From NCBI GenBank assembly GCA_017654935.2, contig CM065698.1, positions 45,137,463-45,201,462 of the forward strand: 64,000 nucleotides of DNA, in the 5' to 3' direction. Below, one piece after another: positions 34,495 through 44,487 of this stretch (the first letter of the stretch is position 1; the number at the start of each line of letters is the position of its first letter). This stretch comes from Phymorhynchus buccinoides. Its lineage: Eukaryota > Mollusca > Gastropoda > Neogastropoda > Raphitomidae. The notes under the pieces were generated by a model. That model saw only the letters and a program-made list of their open reading frames with translations. It ran no database searches and was not told the origin of the DNA. Position numbers and translations under genes: made by a program.

Positions 34495-34924
34495 TTGGTG
34501 GCTGCAGTCGCTGGTTGTGTTTTGTTGTTGTTGTTGTTGTCGTACCCTGGCTAAAAGACTCCAGGGATCAAACAGCCGAAGCACTTGAACACTATGGTAC
34601 AAATGCATCAGCTAAGGATGAGAACATTATGCGTGTGACCGTTTTTTGATTACCCCGCCACGTTGGGAGCCACAGAAAATCACAAACAGAAATCACAAAT
34701 TCAAAATTTGGTCGATTGAAATTCTTCCAACTGGTCAGAAGGATCATTTCCTTTCAACTCATTCAGGCAGTTATGGGGAAATGGCCAACGCTTGTCGATA
34801 GTGTGAGGACGGCACGCAGCAACAGCTTGTTGAATGAGTTCACAACACGGGCGGTTTTGGGCGGCTTGAATACACAGAGGCAACTTCCGGCTGGGCGGTT
34901 TGGGGCGGAATAAATGCAAGAGGA
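34495..34924. other. PHC intron remainder
   Basis: Contains a (TTG)n run at 34522-34540 and GTGTGACCGTTTTTTGATTACCCCGC, which recurs near 37375. No exon seen. Confidence 0.4.
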
Positions 34925-35349
34925 TTAACTCTCTCAACACTAATGTATGCTATAACGTACATGTTTCGCACTGGGCAGGTTTGCATCATTACATAAAAAT
35001 TATTTTCAAAATAATCCTTAATGGTACAGTTTTGAAAATTTGTGGTATTGTTATAATTCCAAAGTAAAATTTTTATTATTAGCAGATTTTTTTTTAAAAA
35101 CATGACAAAGAAGACGAAGAGAGGGGTAGTGACTCGTTTTCATTCATTGCCATCCTAAAAATAGACTAGAAGTCATTTCATTGGTTGAAAACTGTTAAGG
35201 GACGGTAGAGGAACACTTTTATACCAGTTTGGGTTGCATGGCTTTGCTGAGTTGTGAAGTGTGAATGTTTGAACACTATGTACACTATAGCGTACTCCCG
35301 TGTTGAACGGTTGTGAAGGGAAGCATTCGGCCAGTGTTGAATGAGTTAA
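34925..35349. mobile_element. TTAA-flanked element, family B, complete copy
   Basis: TTAACTCTCTCAACAC at the left, GTGTTGAATGAGTTAA at the right. Paired GTACACTATAGCGTAC-like palindromes lie near the ends. The element sits in the intron before exon 13. Confidence 0.8.
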
Positions 35350-35396
35350 GAGCTAGGCGTTTCACGGGTGGGTGTTGTGTGTTTGTCTGTGGCCAG

Positions 35397-35503
35397 GTGG
35401 CGCAGGGGCGGGCAAGTTCCTGCCCAAGAAGAAGGTGCTGAGCGCGAAGAAGGGCTGGCGCTCCGGACACGGCAACCGTCTGTCCTTCAACATCAACATG
35501 ATG
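35397..35503 (+). CDS. PHC: PHC exon 13: basic segment after the zinc finger
   Basis: Acceptor CTGTGGCCAG, donor AACATGATG|GTGAGT; phase 1 in, phase 0 out. It encodes GGAGAGKFLPKKKVLSAKKG then WRSGHGNRLSFNINMM. The Lys-rich block may act as a nuclear localisation signal (inference). Position between FCS finger and SAM fits the family. Confidence 0.85.
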
Positions 35504-36060
35504 GTGAGTGGACTAGTGGTGGACACTGAAAGTTGTGCAAAAGCATACATGTATGAATTGAAAAATGCAGAAATTATAATTCTTTTATTTATATTCTTCT
35601 TCTTTGTTCGCTCAGACAGTTTTCTGTCACATGAGCGTAGATGCGTCATGCTGCCGTTATGCGCTTAACAAAGAAATAGTTAGGCCCAGCATGTCCGACT
35701 TCAGCTGAAGAAATCTTTGTAAGAATTTATAGAAAAAAGGCAGGAGAATGGACCAGTAAGATAGAATGATAGCAGATGACAGTAAGCAAAGGGAAAAGGC
35801 AGAGTCAAAGAGAGTGACAGACTAGAGGAAGTTACAAGCACAGAACTTCCAGAAGGTGGGGCAACTATTTGTACGAAAGACCCCCCGGTATCCCCACGGG
35901 GGGCAGAAATTATATGAATGGGTTAGTAGAGCTGAAAAAATAGTAGATGGCAGTAAGAAAAGGAAAAGGGGCAGTCCCCACGAAAATACTCATAACTCAA
36001 AATTGATAAAGAATGATATTTGTTTACTTTGCAAGCCTGATGTGAGAAACTAGCCCAGCG
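35504..36060. other. PHC intron remainder
   Basis: The segment 35585-35690 is an inverted relative of 16940-17060. The rest is A/G-rich and unrecognised. Confidence 0.4.
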
Positions 36061-36312
36061 ACTTAACGTCCCTTTCGTGGTGCTGGGTCACAATTATGTT
36101 CATTGCCTTGTGTTCCACAGCCTCCATCGCAGGAGATGAGCAGTTCCAACAGCGGTCAAGAGTTTTGACCTTTGTTCTATGAATATTCATGATGTTCATT
36201 GCCTTGTGTTCCACAGCCTCCATCGCAGGAGATGAGCAGTTCCAACAGCGGTCAGCAGTTTTGACCTTTGTTCTATGAATATTCATGATGTTCATTGCCT
36301 TGTGTTGCCCAG
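36061..36312 (+). repeat. 96-bp tandem copies of the PHC exon 14 acceptor region
   Basis: TTGTGTTCCACAG|CCTCCATCGCAGGAG... occurs with exon-like starts at 36121 and 36217, exactly 96 bp apart and 96 bp before the true exon at 36313. Each copy reads PPSQEMSSSNSGQ, then a TGA. Confidence 0.9.
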
Positions 36313-36441
36313 CCCCCATCGCAGGAGATTAGCAGTTCCAACAGCGGTCAGGAGACGAGCTCGTCAGCGGCCTCCCCTCCCCCACAGCCCGACTTTGACG
36401 TGGACATGGACAGCCCCAAGACAGACCCCGCCAAGTGGAAC
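36313..36441 (+). CDS. PHC: PHC exon 14: linker before SAM
   Basis: Acceptor TGTTGCCCAG, donor AAGTGGAAC|GTGAGT; 43 codons, phase 0 both sides. It encodes PPSQEISSSNSGQETSSSAA, a proline run and PDFDVDMDSPKTDPAKWN. The final KWN joins VVDVY of exon 15, as in PHC proteins where SAM begins with a conserved tryptophan. Upstream lie two acceptor-bearing copies of its first 40 bp. Confidence 0.9.
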
Positions 36442-36597
36442 GTGAGTGGCGACAAACATTTACCCTATCTTTCTGACTATAAGGCGCACCCCCCAAATTT
36501 TACCCAAATTTTAGATTTTGTTTATGTGGGTGTTTTTTACTATTTCATGAGTGCAACTTTTCCTCTTCTTTTTTTTAAATTTTTTATTCTGTCCCAT

Positions 36598-36672
36598 CTT
36601 CTGGGCCGTACAGTGGCGTTGATCCCACGCCGCTCGTTCCGAATCCCAACTCGCAGCTACACCCCGGTGCAA
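36598..36672 (+). mobile_element. SINE-like dispersed repeat, copy 2
   Basis: GTACAGTGGCGTTGATCCCA, CGCCGCTCGTTCCGAATCCC; the same family as 24012-24180. Confidence 0.55.
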
Positions 36673-36693
36673 CTTTTCCTAGTAAATTAGTAC

Positions 36694-36818
36694 TACAGTG
36701 GAACCTCCCCCTTATAAGACCTCCGATTGTAAGACTCCCTCCCACATGAGACCTACTTCCCTTATAAGACCTCATTTTGGATGGTTATTGAAGGACTTTA
36801 AGTGAGGTTCTACTGTAT
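36694..36818. mobile_element. TACAGTGGAACCTCCC MITE, short copy
   Basis: TACAGTGGAACCTCCC ... GTGAGGTTCTACTGTA; 125 bp with TATAAGACC blocks. Confidence 0.75.
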
Positions 36819-37596
36819 TGGGGTCTGCAACAAACACATTTTGCAAGAGTGAATGCCCTTGGTGGGTGGGGGAAGATGGTTCAGTACTGACCAATCAGGG
36901 AGATAACTATCGCCAATAACCCTATTTGAGGCCACTAAATGGCTGCCTTTCGCAAGAGTGAATGCCCTTGTCAGTACTGACCAGCAAGGGCATCACTCTC
37001 ACTGTCAAGGGCGTTAATAACCCTAGTTGCAGAGGCCTATAAAGCACACCCCCAAATTTTAACCAAATGTTTGTGTGGGTTGTTTTTTTTACTATTTCAT
37101 AGGTGCAACTTTTCCTGGTATACAAGGATTTCCTGTTTTTGAATTTTACCAGAAAAGGAAGTTCCTGTTTTTTTAATTTGTCAAACAAGATCTTTGTGTG
37201 TCTACTGTATTTTTCAAACACTTTAAAATAAACTTTTGTATAATTGTGGAAAAAGCATACTAAAATAGCTTAATAAATCAAGTTTTGCTTCAGCTGCAGG
37301 GGGACATTATCCCTGGACCCCGGACTTTCAGGGTTTTTTACACTTTGGCTGAAAGTTGTGTGAGAACATTACGTGTGTGACCGTTTTTGATTACCCCGCA
37401 ACGTGGGCAGCCACACTCCGACTTTGGAGGATTTTGGAGACTAATGCTAGGAGCTTGTCATGGCTAAAGACAATCTCCGCATAACTATGCTTAGCATACA
37501 CTGACCTTGCATACACTAGCATATACTATGCTTAGCATAATATTTTGATGTAGCCTTGGTGGTGTTCTAGCCTATGTCAGTTGGTCTGACACAGCC
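36819..37596. other. PHC intron with small repeats
   Basis: CGCAAGAGTGAATGCCCTTG occurs at about 36845 and 36951. Fragments of the CCGTATTTT element (AAATTTTAACCAAAT) are near 37050. Confidence 0.4.
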
Positions 37597-38167
37597 TTAA
37601 AGGGGAGCCCTGATGGATGAGTTTTTGTAAGAAACACGTCCAGATCACCAGGAAAACACCCTTTACAGAGATTGCAACACTCACTTTGCTCTGGTTTCCT
37701 AGAAATCAAACCGTCAAATCGGCGATTCCTCCTTGGCGGAGGTGCTGGAAGTCAAATTCTTTCACCCTAAGAGAAGGTGTGTGCCGTCTCTTTTCTAATG
37801 GCCGCCTGCGTTTAGACCAAATCGTTTGCACGAAATGTTCGCAATACAAGCCTTTTTATTTATTTTTAATTTTATACAGTTTATCTAAAGGAATTTCGCT
37901 CACAACAAAGGAAATAGCTCCATTTTTTTTTTTTTTTTACTGCACTACAAAAAAAGAAAACGCTTCAACCACAATGAGTGGCCTCCACCCACCCCATCCA
38001 AAATGGCTACTCTCTCCGGCATCTCCGCCAAGGAGGAATCGCTGTTTTGACAGTTTAATTTCTAGGAAACCAAAGCAAAGTGAGTGTTCCGATCCTTGAA
38101 AAGGCTGTCTTTCTGGTGATCTCGACGTGTTTCTTGCAAAAACTCATCCGTCAGGGTGCCCCTTTAA
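37597..38167. mobile_element. TTAA-flanked element with about 140-bp TIRs, family F
   Basis: TTAAAGGGGAGCCCTGATGG at the left and its near inverse CAGGGTGCCCCTTTAA at the right. Similarity between arms continues inward to the GGTTTCCTAGAAAT region and the CGATTCCTCCTTGGCGGAG block. The second copy at 48976-50284 carries a solo LTR. Confidence 0.8.
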
Positions 38168-38201
38168 TAAGCCAAGGCGATTTGACAATTGTGATATCTG
38201 G

Positions 38202-38691
38202 TCCTTGCTGTGCAGGTGGTGGATGTATATGACTTTGTCTGGTCCTTGCTGTGCAGGTGGTGGATGTGTATGACTTTGGTCCTTGCTGTGCAGGTGGTGG
38301 ATGTGTATGACCTTGTCTGGTCCTTGCTGTGCAGGTGGTGGATGTGTACCACTTTGTCTGGTCCTTGCTGTGCAGGTGGTGGATGTATATGACTTTGTCT
38401 GGTCCTTGCTCTGCAGGTGGTGGATGTGTATGACTTTGGTCCTTGCTGTGCAGGTGGTGGATGTGTATGACCTTGTCTGGTCCTTGCTGTGTAGGTGGTG
38501 GATGTGTACCACTTTGTCTGGTCCTTGCTGTGCAGGTGGTGGATGTGTACCACTTTGTCTGGTCCTTGCTGTGCAGGATGTGTACCACTTTGTCTGGTCC
38601 TTGCTGTGCAGGTGGTGGATGTGTATGACTGTCTGGTCCTTGCTGTGCAGGTGGTGGATGTGTACCACTTTGTCTGGTCCTTGCTGTGCAG
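38202..38691 (+). repeat. Tandem array of PHC exon 15 acceptor plus first codons, 12 extra units
   Basis: Units of about 37-41 bp: TCCTTGCTGTGCAG|GTGGTGGATGTGTATGAC... Each holds pyrimidines, an AG and a near copy of the first 8 codons of the SAM exon (VVDVYDFV). One unit has GTGTAG instead of GTGCAG and one lacks GTGGTG. The true exon begins after the last unit. The array has no stop in any forward frame over long stretches. Confidence 0.95.
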
Positions 38692-38946
38692 GTGGTGGAC
38701 GTGTACGACTTTGTGAAGAACCTGCCCGGGTGCCAGGAGTACGCGGACGAGTTCCGGCAGCAGGAGATCGACGGGCAGGCGCTGCTGCTGCTGAAGGAGG
38801 ACCACCTGATGACCGCCATGAGCATCAAGCTGGGACCCGCCCTCAAGATCTGCGCCAAGATCAACGCCCTCAGGCAGGAGGCCCTGGGGGGAGGAGCGGG
38901 AGGAGCAGGAGCCGGTGGTGCATCGGCACCATCCACGCCTGTTTAG
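38692..38946 (+). CDS. PHC: PHC exon 15: SAM domain and stop codon
   Basis: Begins after CTTGCTGTGCAG and ends TAG at 38944-38946. It encodes VVDVYDFVKNLPGCQEYADE, then FRQQEIDGQALLLLKEDHLM and KLGPALKICAKI, a full SAM domain very close to polyhomeotic/PHC SAM domains (EIDGQALLLL and KLGPALKI are signature runs). A Gly/Ala tail ends in STPV. In the family this SAM polymerises and drives PRC1 clustering. No coding exon follows. Confidence 0.97.
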   Translation: MVDVYDFVKNLPGCQEYADEFRQQEIDGQALLLLKEDHLMTAMSIKLGPALKICAKINALRQEALGGGAGGAGAGGASAPSTPV

Positions 38947-40996
38947 CCCTGTTGTGGCAGGAGGCCTTGAGAAGAGATGGAGGGGGGGGTCTTGGAAAGA
39001 GCTGGAGGATAGGGGGGGGGGGGGGGGAGGGACTTGGGATGAGCTGGAGGATCAGTGGGGGGGGGTGGAATGAGTGGGTTGTTTGGGGAGTATGTTGGGG
39101 GAGGGGGGTCCGGGTCAGCACTGGATTGCTGTTATCTTGATGGTTGTGCCTGTGTAGTGTACACTCTATGGCGTTAGTGAGAGGAGAGTTGCTTTTGTAC
39201 CCATGTATGTGGGTTATGGCCTTTGAAACGGAGGGACATGGGCGTCAGACTAATGCTTACCATGCCTTCCATATTGGCAAAGGCTGCTGTGACCTGGATG
39301 TCTGTGCCTGTGTCGATAGTTTATGGTGTGGAGAGAAAGGGGCAGAAAAGGTCCTGTTTGGGCTCCCAGGGGTGGGAGGCCTTCAGTATAGATACTGAAA
39401 TCAGTATAGCAATGGGCAACTAAGGACGATAATTTGACCGCCAGGGGGCAGTCAAACCGGTAGGGGCTTAGCGCGTGATATTCTTGGTTGGGCGTAGTGA
39501 GAGAGAGAGGGAGGGGCTCATCTCCCCCTCTCTCTCACTACGCCCAACTAAGAATATCATGCGCTAAGCCCCTACCGGGCGTAGTGAGAGAAAGAGAGAG
39601 GGAGGGGCTTATCTCCCCCTCTCTCTCTCTCTCACTACGCCCAACTAGGAATATCATGCGCTAAGCCCCTACCGATTTGACTGCCCCACGGCGGTCAAAT
39701 TATCGTCCTAAGCTGCCCATTCTGTCCGACTGGAACATGTAATTATATCCTTGCTGTCTTTTCCAGTATAGCTGAGAAACTTTGTCAGTATAGCTGAAAT
39801 GTTCTACTCCCACCCCTGGGCTCCTGTATGTGCGTCACAGCCTTCAAACTAAACAGAGTGGGAGATGTTGGGAGGAGATTAAAACTTACCAGGCAGGCAA
39901 TGCTGGCAGTTGTCGCTGTAACCTTCATATCTTCACTTGTCTACTTACTACTCAGTACAGTAGTGTACAGTGTACAGGGTAGTCCTTGTTTGTACCCCAT
40001 GGATTCCAAAGTATCAGAGCCTTGAAAGGGGAGCCTGCGTCCCAAACCCTTGTGCCTGCCACACTATATATTAGTATAGGTCATGGGTGACTTGCTTACT
40101 TCACCGACAGGCATGAGATTTGTCAACATGTAGGCTGATTTCAGGCTTTTTGGTGGCCCAAGAACTGAAGTAGTCATTTTTTTAAATCAAAAAGAGGCCA
40201 ACTGAGTATATTAGAAACGCTTCTTATGAGTGAATAAAAATGAGCTAAATGTATCTGTTCTACTGGTAATGCTGGGTTTTTTTAGCCTTAGAATACAACA
40301 AAGCTTCAGTTTAGTTTCAGGGGGGATTCTGCCTTTTTGGGGGCCGCTTTTCAGCCTAAATCGTAATTTCTCAATCTCATGCCTGCTACAGTAATGTACA
40401 GTGTACAGGTAGCCCTTTTGTTGTAGCCCATGGATTTCAAAGCATCATAGCCTTGAAAGGGGAGCCTGCGTCCCAAACCCTTGTGCCTGCCCCACTCTGT
40501 ATGGGTCATGGGTGACTTGTTTGAGTTCACTCTTCTAGCACCATTCGCCCAGTACAAAAAACGGACAACCAAGAATGTCAAAAAATGCATGGTGCTAGAA
40601 GGGTCAAGCATTGTGTTGGAATGTTTTTTTACGGGTCTTCTTCTTTTTCTTCTTCTCTTTGGGGCCCACGATCACTTAATTGATCATTCCGGCACTCTCA
40701 GGGGAAAAAAAAGGGGGGGTGTGGGGTTGGTTCCATTTCTTAAAGGGCCTAAGCTGCTGCATGGGCATAGGGGAGGGGTGTTTGAGTTTTAGTGACCCAG
40801 CCAGCTCACGCCAACTGATTGGGTCTGAGCGTGATGCTGCGTCCTGGAAACAGGGGGTGAGGGGGGGGGGGGGGCGATGGGTTTATTGACGATTCCCCTG
40901 CACCGCTGACCCACTGGGGGTGACAGCAGTGAAGGAGTAGATGTCGTCCTGCCGCAGATCATTCCACTCCCTGATGGAAAAGGTCTTAGGTAAAGG
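38947..40996 (+). other. PHC 3' UTR / downstream region
   Basis: G-rich sequence follows the stop (39000-39110). Blocks near 39955-40070 and 40390-40510 are duplicates (CAGTGTACAGG, AAAGGGGAGCCTGCGTCCCA). AATAAA occurs at 40234, but the true polyadenylation site cannot be fixed. Confidence 0.4.
39411..39717. mobile_element. CTTAGTTGGGCGTAGTGAGAG foldback element, copy 2
   Basis: The outer arms GGGCAACTAAGGACGATAAT and inverse match. Inside, the GA-rich hairpin unit is present twice (39494-39550 and 39578-39650), showing internal duplication. Confidence 0.8.
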
Positions 40997-41628
40997 CAGA
41001 CCTGTTTACTCTACTCTTTTCGAGAAGTATTCTACTCAATTTGGACCTCTACTAATCTTCAAAATTGAAAATTCTTGATTGCTACTCATTTTCAGTGAAC
41101 ATTGTTTGATGGTTTCTTCTTCTTCTTCCTATTACTGGACTGGGCCTCACGGCGTTTAAGGTCCAACTTGATAGGCGGCTGTGTGCTCTCAATGCCTAAT
41201 TTTAAAAACTTCAATAATAATTTGGGATCCATCCCTAAAATTTCAGGTTAAAACTATAAACAGTGGTCCACTGGGAGATCAGCAGACGGAGGCCTGGTGG
41301 CTGATGTAAATGCCACCTAGGCTTAGCCCTTTCAACGCTAGCCATTCCTCAGCCAAAATTTACCATTAAACTTACCAGGGTAGAGAAAAGATTTTGTCTG
41401 CAATATTGGGGATTCCTCTGTGGCATGCATAAAATAGGGCCTATCCTTACCTCCCAAAATTAAGAATATAAGGTCAATGGATACCAGACCCTCTATTGAT
41501 GCATTTTAGTGATATGGGTGTTAAATCATTGTGGTGCCAAGAGTGGCGATGAAAGGGTTAATGAATAAAGCTACACGTTTTGCACCAAAACTACTCATTT
41601 CAGCTATCCAGACTACTCAAGATTTTTA
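40997..41628. mobile_element. CAGACCTG family element with internal insertions
   Basis: The left part CAGACCTGTTTACTCTACTC to GAACATTGTTTGATGGTTT and the right part ATGAATAAAGCTACACGTTTTG match the 45884 copy. Foreign sequence including a family A MITE separates them. The right TIR is lost. Confidence 0.7.
41323..41561 (+). mobile_element. TTAA-flanked MITE, family A, copy 5
   Basis: TTAGCCCTTTCAACGCTAGCC at the left and GTGGCGATGAAAGGGTTAA at the right. It is nested in the CAGACCTG element at a site that reads TTTAATGAATAAA in other copies. Confidence 0.75.
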
Positions 41629-41639
41629 GGTATTAGGTA

Positions 41640-41833
41640 CTTTATAGTCACAGAGGCGTCTCTGTGAAATTAGGGTTGCTCCCACCTGGAGAGCGCGTCG
41701 CAGCCAGAGGCGCGCCACCCAATTTTTTGCATGCGATTTTTGTCACTGATGAGGGGGGGGGGGTACATTTTTACCAAATGACAACTTTTTCGTTGCCACT
41801 GGGTTTAACGTATGCTAAGTGCATGGGCACACG

Positions 41834-41864
<31 letters not shown>

Positions 41865-41993
41865 TCCACGTTCAGACTGTTAAGGCCTAGTGCAGAATGA
41901 GAGGAAAAAATCCCCTGTACCCAGGTTCGAACTCGGGTTTACTTGACACGAAGTGAACGCGCTACCACTGTGCCACTCTACACCCCTACACCC
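41640..41993 (-). mobile_element. tRNA-derived SINE, minus strand
   Basis: Read on minus, 41980-41920 holds a pol III A box (TGGCACAGTGGTAGCGC) and B box (GAGTTCGAACC). Downstream, at 41870-41815, GGATGAGACGATAAACCGAG followed by GTCCCGTGTG resembles the conserved central domain known from many invertebrate SINEs (Nin-DC type, from memory). It ends near a G+C-rich tail at 41660-41720. Not a functional tRNA: no cloverleaf closes. Confidence 0.75.
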
Positions 41994-42150
41994 TGTGTAG
42001 GGGGTAAGCAGGTAAAGGTCTACATTGATCAGGTGATCAGGCCTTCTGCCCTTCAGCTGATGGTTGTGTGTCACTTTGTCCTTTCCGACACTCATTCCCA
42101 CATAGCACAGCCTGGGAACAAAAAGGCTTTGTGGAGGGAAAGAGGTTTTA

Positions 42151-42484
42151 TACAGTGGAACCTCCTTTATAAGACCTCCCATTATGACTCCCTCCTTATC
42201 GAGAATTCTGATCGCTTCTCTGCCTTTTGGCTAAGACAGTGATTCAGGAACATAATTTTTTGTATATACCATGGTTGGTTGGTTCAGCCCGTCGTACATG
42301 GCGAAAGCCGATACGCGACGTTAAACTGAACTTCCATCCCACTCCCTCCCATGTAAGACCTGCTTCTCTGAGACATTGGCCTTCTTTGTAAGTATTAAAA
42401 TCACCTCCCTTAAAGACCCCTCCCGTATAAGACCTCAATTTGGATGAATTTTGAAGGTCTTATAAGGGAGGTTCCCCTGTACTG
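42151..42484. mobile_element. TACAGTGGAACCTCC MITE with internal insertion
   Basis: TACAGTGGAACCTCCTTTAT at the left and GGGAGGTTCCCCTGTA at the right. About 42195-42340 is foreign and includes a U2-like piece. Confidence 0.75.
42211..42236 (+). ncRNA. U2 snRNA 5'-end-like fragment (pseudogene or SINE head)
   Basis: The 26 bases from ATCGCTTCTCTGCCTTTTGG on match the 5' end of U2 snRNA (from memory) with one change (G to T at position 11). Similarity stops after CTAAGA, so no full U2 gene is present. It is followed by unrelated sequence containing CGATACGCGACGTTAAACTG. Confidence 0.65.
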
Positions 42485-42908
42485 TCAAAAAATAAATTAA
42501 AAAATAAACGCATACTTTTTTTTTTTTTTGGTGGTGTAAATTAATGAAATTTATAAATTTTCTTCAAAAGAATAAAAAGAAGCGCTTTTTTTTTTTTAAA
42601 GAAGGAAATGTATTGCAAATCATTTATTTGGGATAACAATTCATTTGAAAAATTTAATGTCATAATTTTCTTTTGTTTCAATAACCATCGATCATATTTT
42701 AATTTAAAATTTAGTTTGGTTACATCCCTCCAGCGCTTTGACATCCAAAGTGAAGAATTTAGAAAGTGTGCGTTTCATTATTTGGATAGTTATCTTTTGT
42801 CCATTACGTTGTGCTTGCGTACTTAGTGCAGTCAAGCGTGGTAGTTTTCAGAGAATTCTCTGAATTCAGAGAAAATTGAATGCAGAAAATCAAATGTCAG
42901 AAGGGGTT
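42485..42908. other. Unassigned AT-rich sequence
   Basis: Poly-T and poly-A rich; no gene or repeat recognised. Confidence 0.4.
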
Positions 42909-43146
42909 TTAACCCTTTCACCGCCAATGTCGCATTTATGCACCACAATGGTTTAACACCCATATCACTAAAAGGCATCAAATCAGGGCCTGTTATCTGA
43001 AGACCATACTTTCTTCATTTTGAGAGGTAAAGATAGGCCTAATGTTATACAGGGCATAGAGGAATTCCCAATATTGCAGAAAATATTTTTTCTCTACCCA
43101 GTTAAGTGATGGTATTTTGCTGAAAAATGGCTGATGGCGAAAGGAG
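42909..43146 (-). mobile_element. TTAA-flanked MITE, family A, copy 6 (inverted)
   Basis: TTAACCCTTTCACCGCCAATG at the left; the right end GGCGAAAGGAGAT has lost the TTAA. Internal order is reversed relative to copies 1-5. Confidence 0.75.
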
Positions 43147-43336
43147 ATGACCTTTCCCCAAGTTTGAGCAGTTTTGCATATTCATCTTCATGAGCAATTG
43201 CCCCCTGATCACCATAAAGGGCTTTTCATCCCTTGATACACCAAGAGACAACATGACCTGAAACCCTATAATATTTTCAGAGAAAAATGCTATTCCTCCA
43301 TTACCACGCCTGGCAGGTATTTTGGGGGGAAACTTG

Positions 43337-43823
43337 CAGGCCTGTTTTCCTTTACGATTTAGCCGTAATTTTTACGAAACAAAAGTCAAATTACGATAAT
43401 TAGGGTGACGGAAAACAAATACGAAAAAAACAACAACACTACAGTTGCGTCGGCAAGCGATGCTTTTGAAACAATGCGGTGAAAAGTCATTCCAGTTTGC
43501 AGCATACAACGCGCGTTAATTTCTTTTCATTCTGTTTCAAGATGGCGTCAAAGCGACCGCGTGGTGAGAGTTCTAGGTCAGATGATCCAAAATCTGATGG
43601 AAAGACACCAAAGAAAAGGCAAATACATGGTTTAAAAAAATGTTTTTAAAGGTCTCCCAGTGCACTATTGCTTGCATATAATTGTGTAATTACAAATAGT
43701 TTTCTTGTTAATTGGGTTTTGTGAAGAAAAAGAATCGTCCGCACGTCGGATTAGTTTTTTTTTCAAAATTACTATTTTTTGTTTCAGAATTACAAATTTG
43801 CAAAATAGGGGTAAACAGGTCTG
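43337..43823 (+). mobile_element. CAGACCTG family element with N-terminal protein remnant
   Basis: CAGGCCTGTTTTCC at the left and GGGTAAACAGGTCTG at the right. A frame at 43542 begins MASKRPRGESSRSDDPKSDG and stops within about 35 residues. It is basic/Ser-rich like a transposase N-terminus. No 6-bp duplication was seen. Confidence 0.6.
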
Positions 43824-43909
43824 GGAAAGGGCAAAAGTGTTTTGTTGGTGTTGTTTTACATATATATATTTTCTTTATTACTGGTTTTGGTTGTTGTATT
43901 TGTGTGTTT

Positions 43910-44487
43910 TATTTCCGTGATATACAGTGGTGTTGCTCTCGTGTTTTGTTTTATTTCTGTGCTATACAGTGGTGTTGCTCTCGTGTTTTCTTTTATTTCT
44001 GTGCTATACAGTGGTGTTGCTCTCGTGTTTTGTTTTATTTCCGTGCTATACAGTGGTGTTGCTCTCGTGTTTTGTTTTATTTCCGTGCTATACAGTGGTG
44101 TTGCTCTCGTGTTTTGTTTTATTTCTGTGATATACAGTGGTGTTGCTCTCATGTTTTGTTTTATTTCTGTGCTATACAGTGGTGTTGCTCTCGTGTTTTG
44201 TTTTATTTCTGTGCTATACAGTGGTGTTGCTCTCGTGTTTTGTTTTATTTCTGTGCTATACAGTGGTGTTGCTCTCGTGTTTTGTTTTATTTCTGTGCTA
44301 TACAGTGGTGTTGCTCTCGTGTTTTGTTTTATTTCTGTGCTATACAGTGGTGTTGCTCTCGTGTTTTGTTTTATTTCTGTGCTATACAGTGGTGTTGCTC
44401 TCGTGTTTTGTTTTATTTCTGTGCTATACAGTGGTGTTGCTCTCGTGTTTTCTATTATTTCCGTGCTATACAGTGGTGTTGCTCTCT
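43910..44487 (+). repeat. 42-bp minisatellite, about 14 units
   Basis: Units TATACAGTGGTGTTGCTCTC plus GTGTTTTGTTTTATTTCTGTGC. The last unit runs on into GCCGCTCGGTCCGAATCCCA, the continuation of the SINE-like repeat at 24012, so the array grew from the edge of that repeat. Confidence 0.95.

Noticed and set aside
38151..38936. Minus-strand frames with repeated STTCTARTRQ
   Set aside because: Antisense of the acceptor array and SAM exon.
38283..39140. A separate 285-codon gene across the SAM exon
   Set aside because: It is the wrong frame through the acceptor array and past the SAM exon; the SAM frame and phase are unambiguous.
41900..41990. Functional tRNA gene on the minus strand
   Set aside because: A and B boxes are present, but no acceptor stem or cloverleaf closes and the sequence continues as a SINE body.
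42211..42400. Functional U2 snRNA gene
   Set aside because: Only the first 26 bases match; the branch-site pairing region and Sm site are absent.
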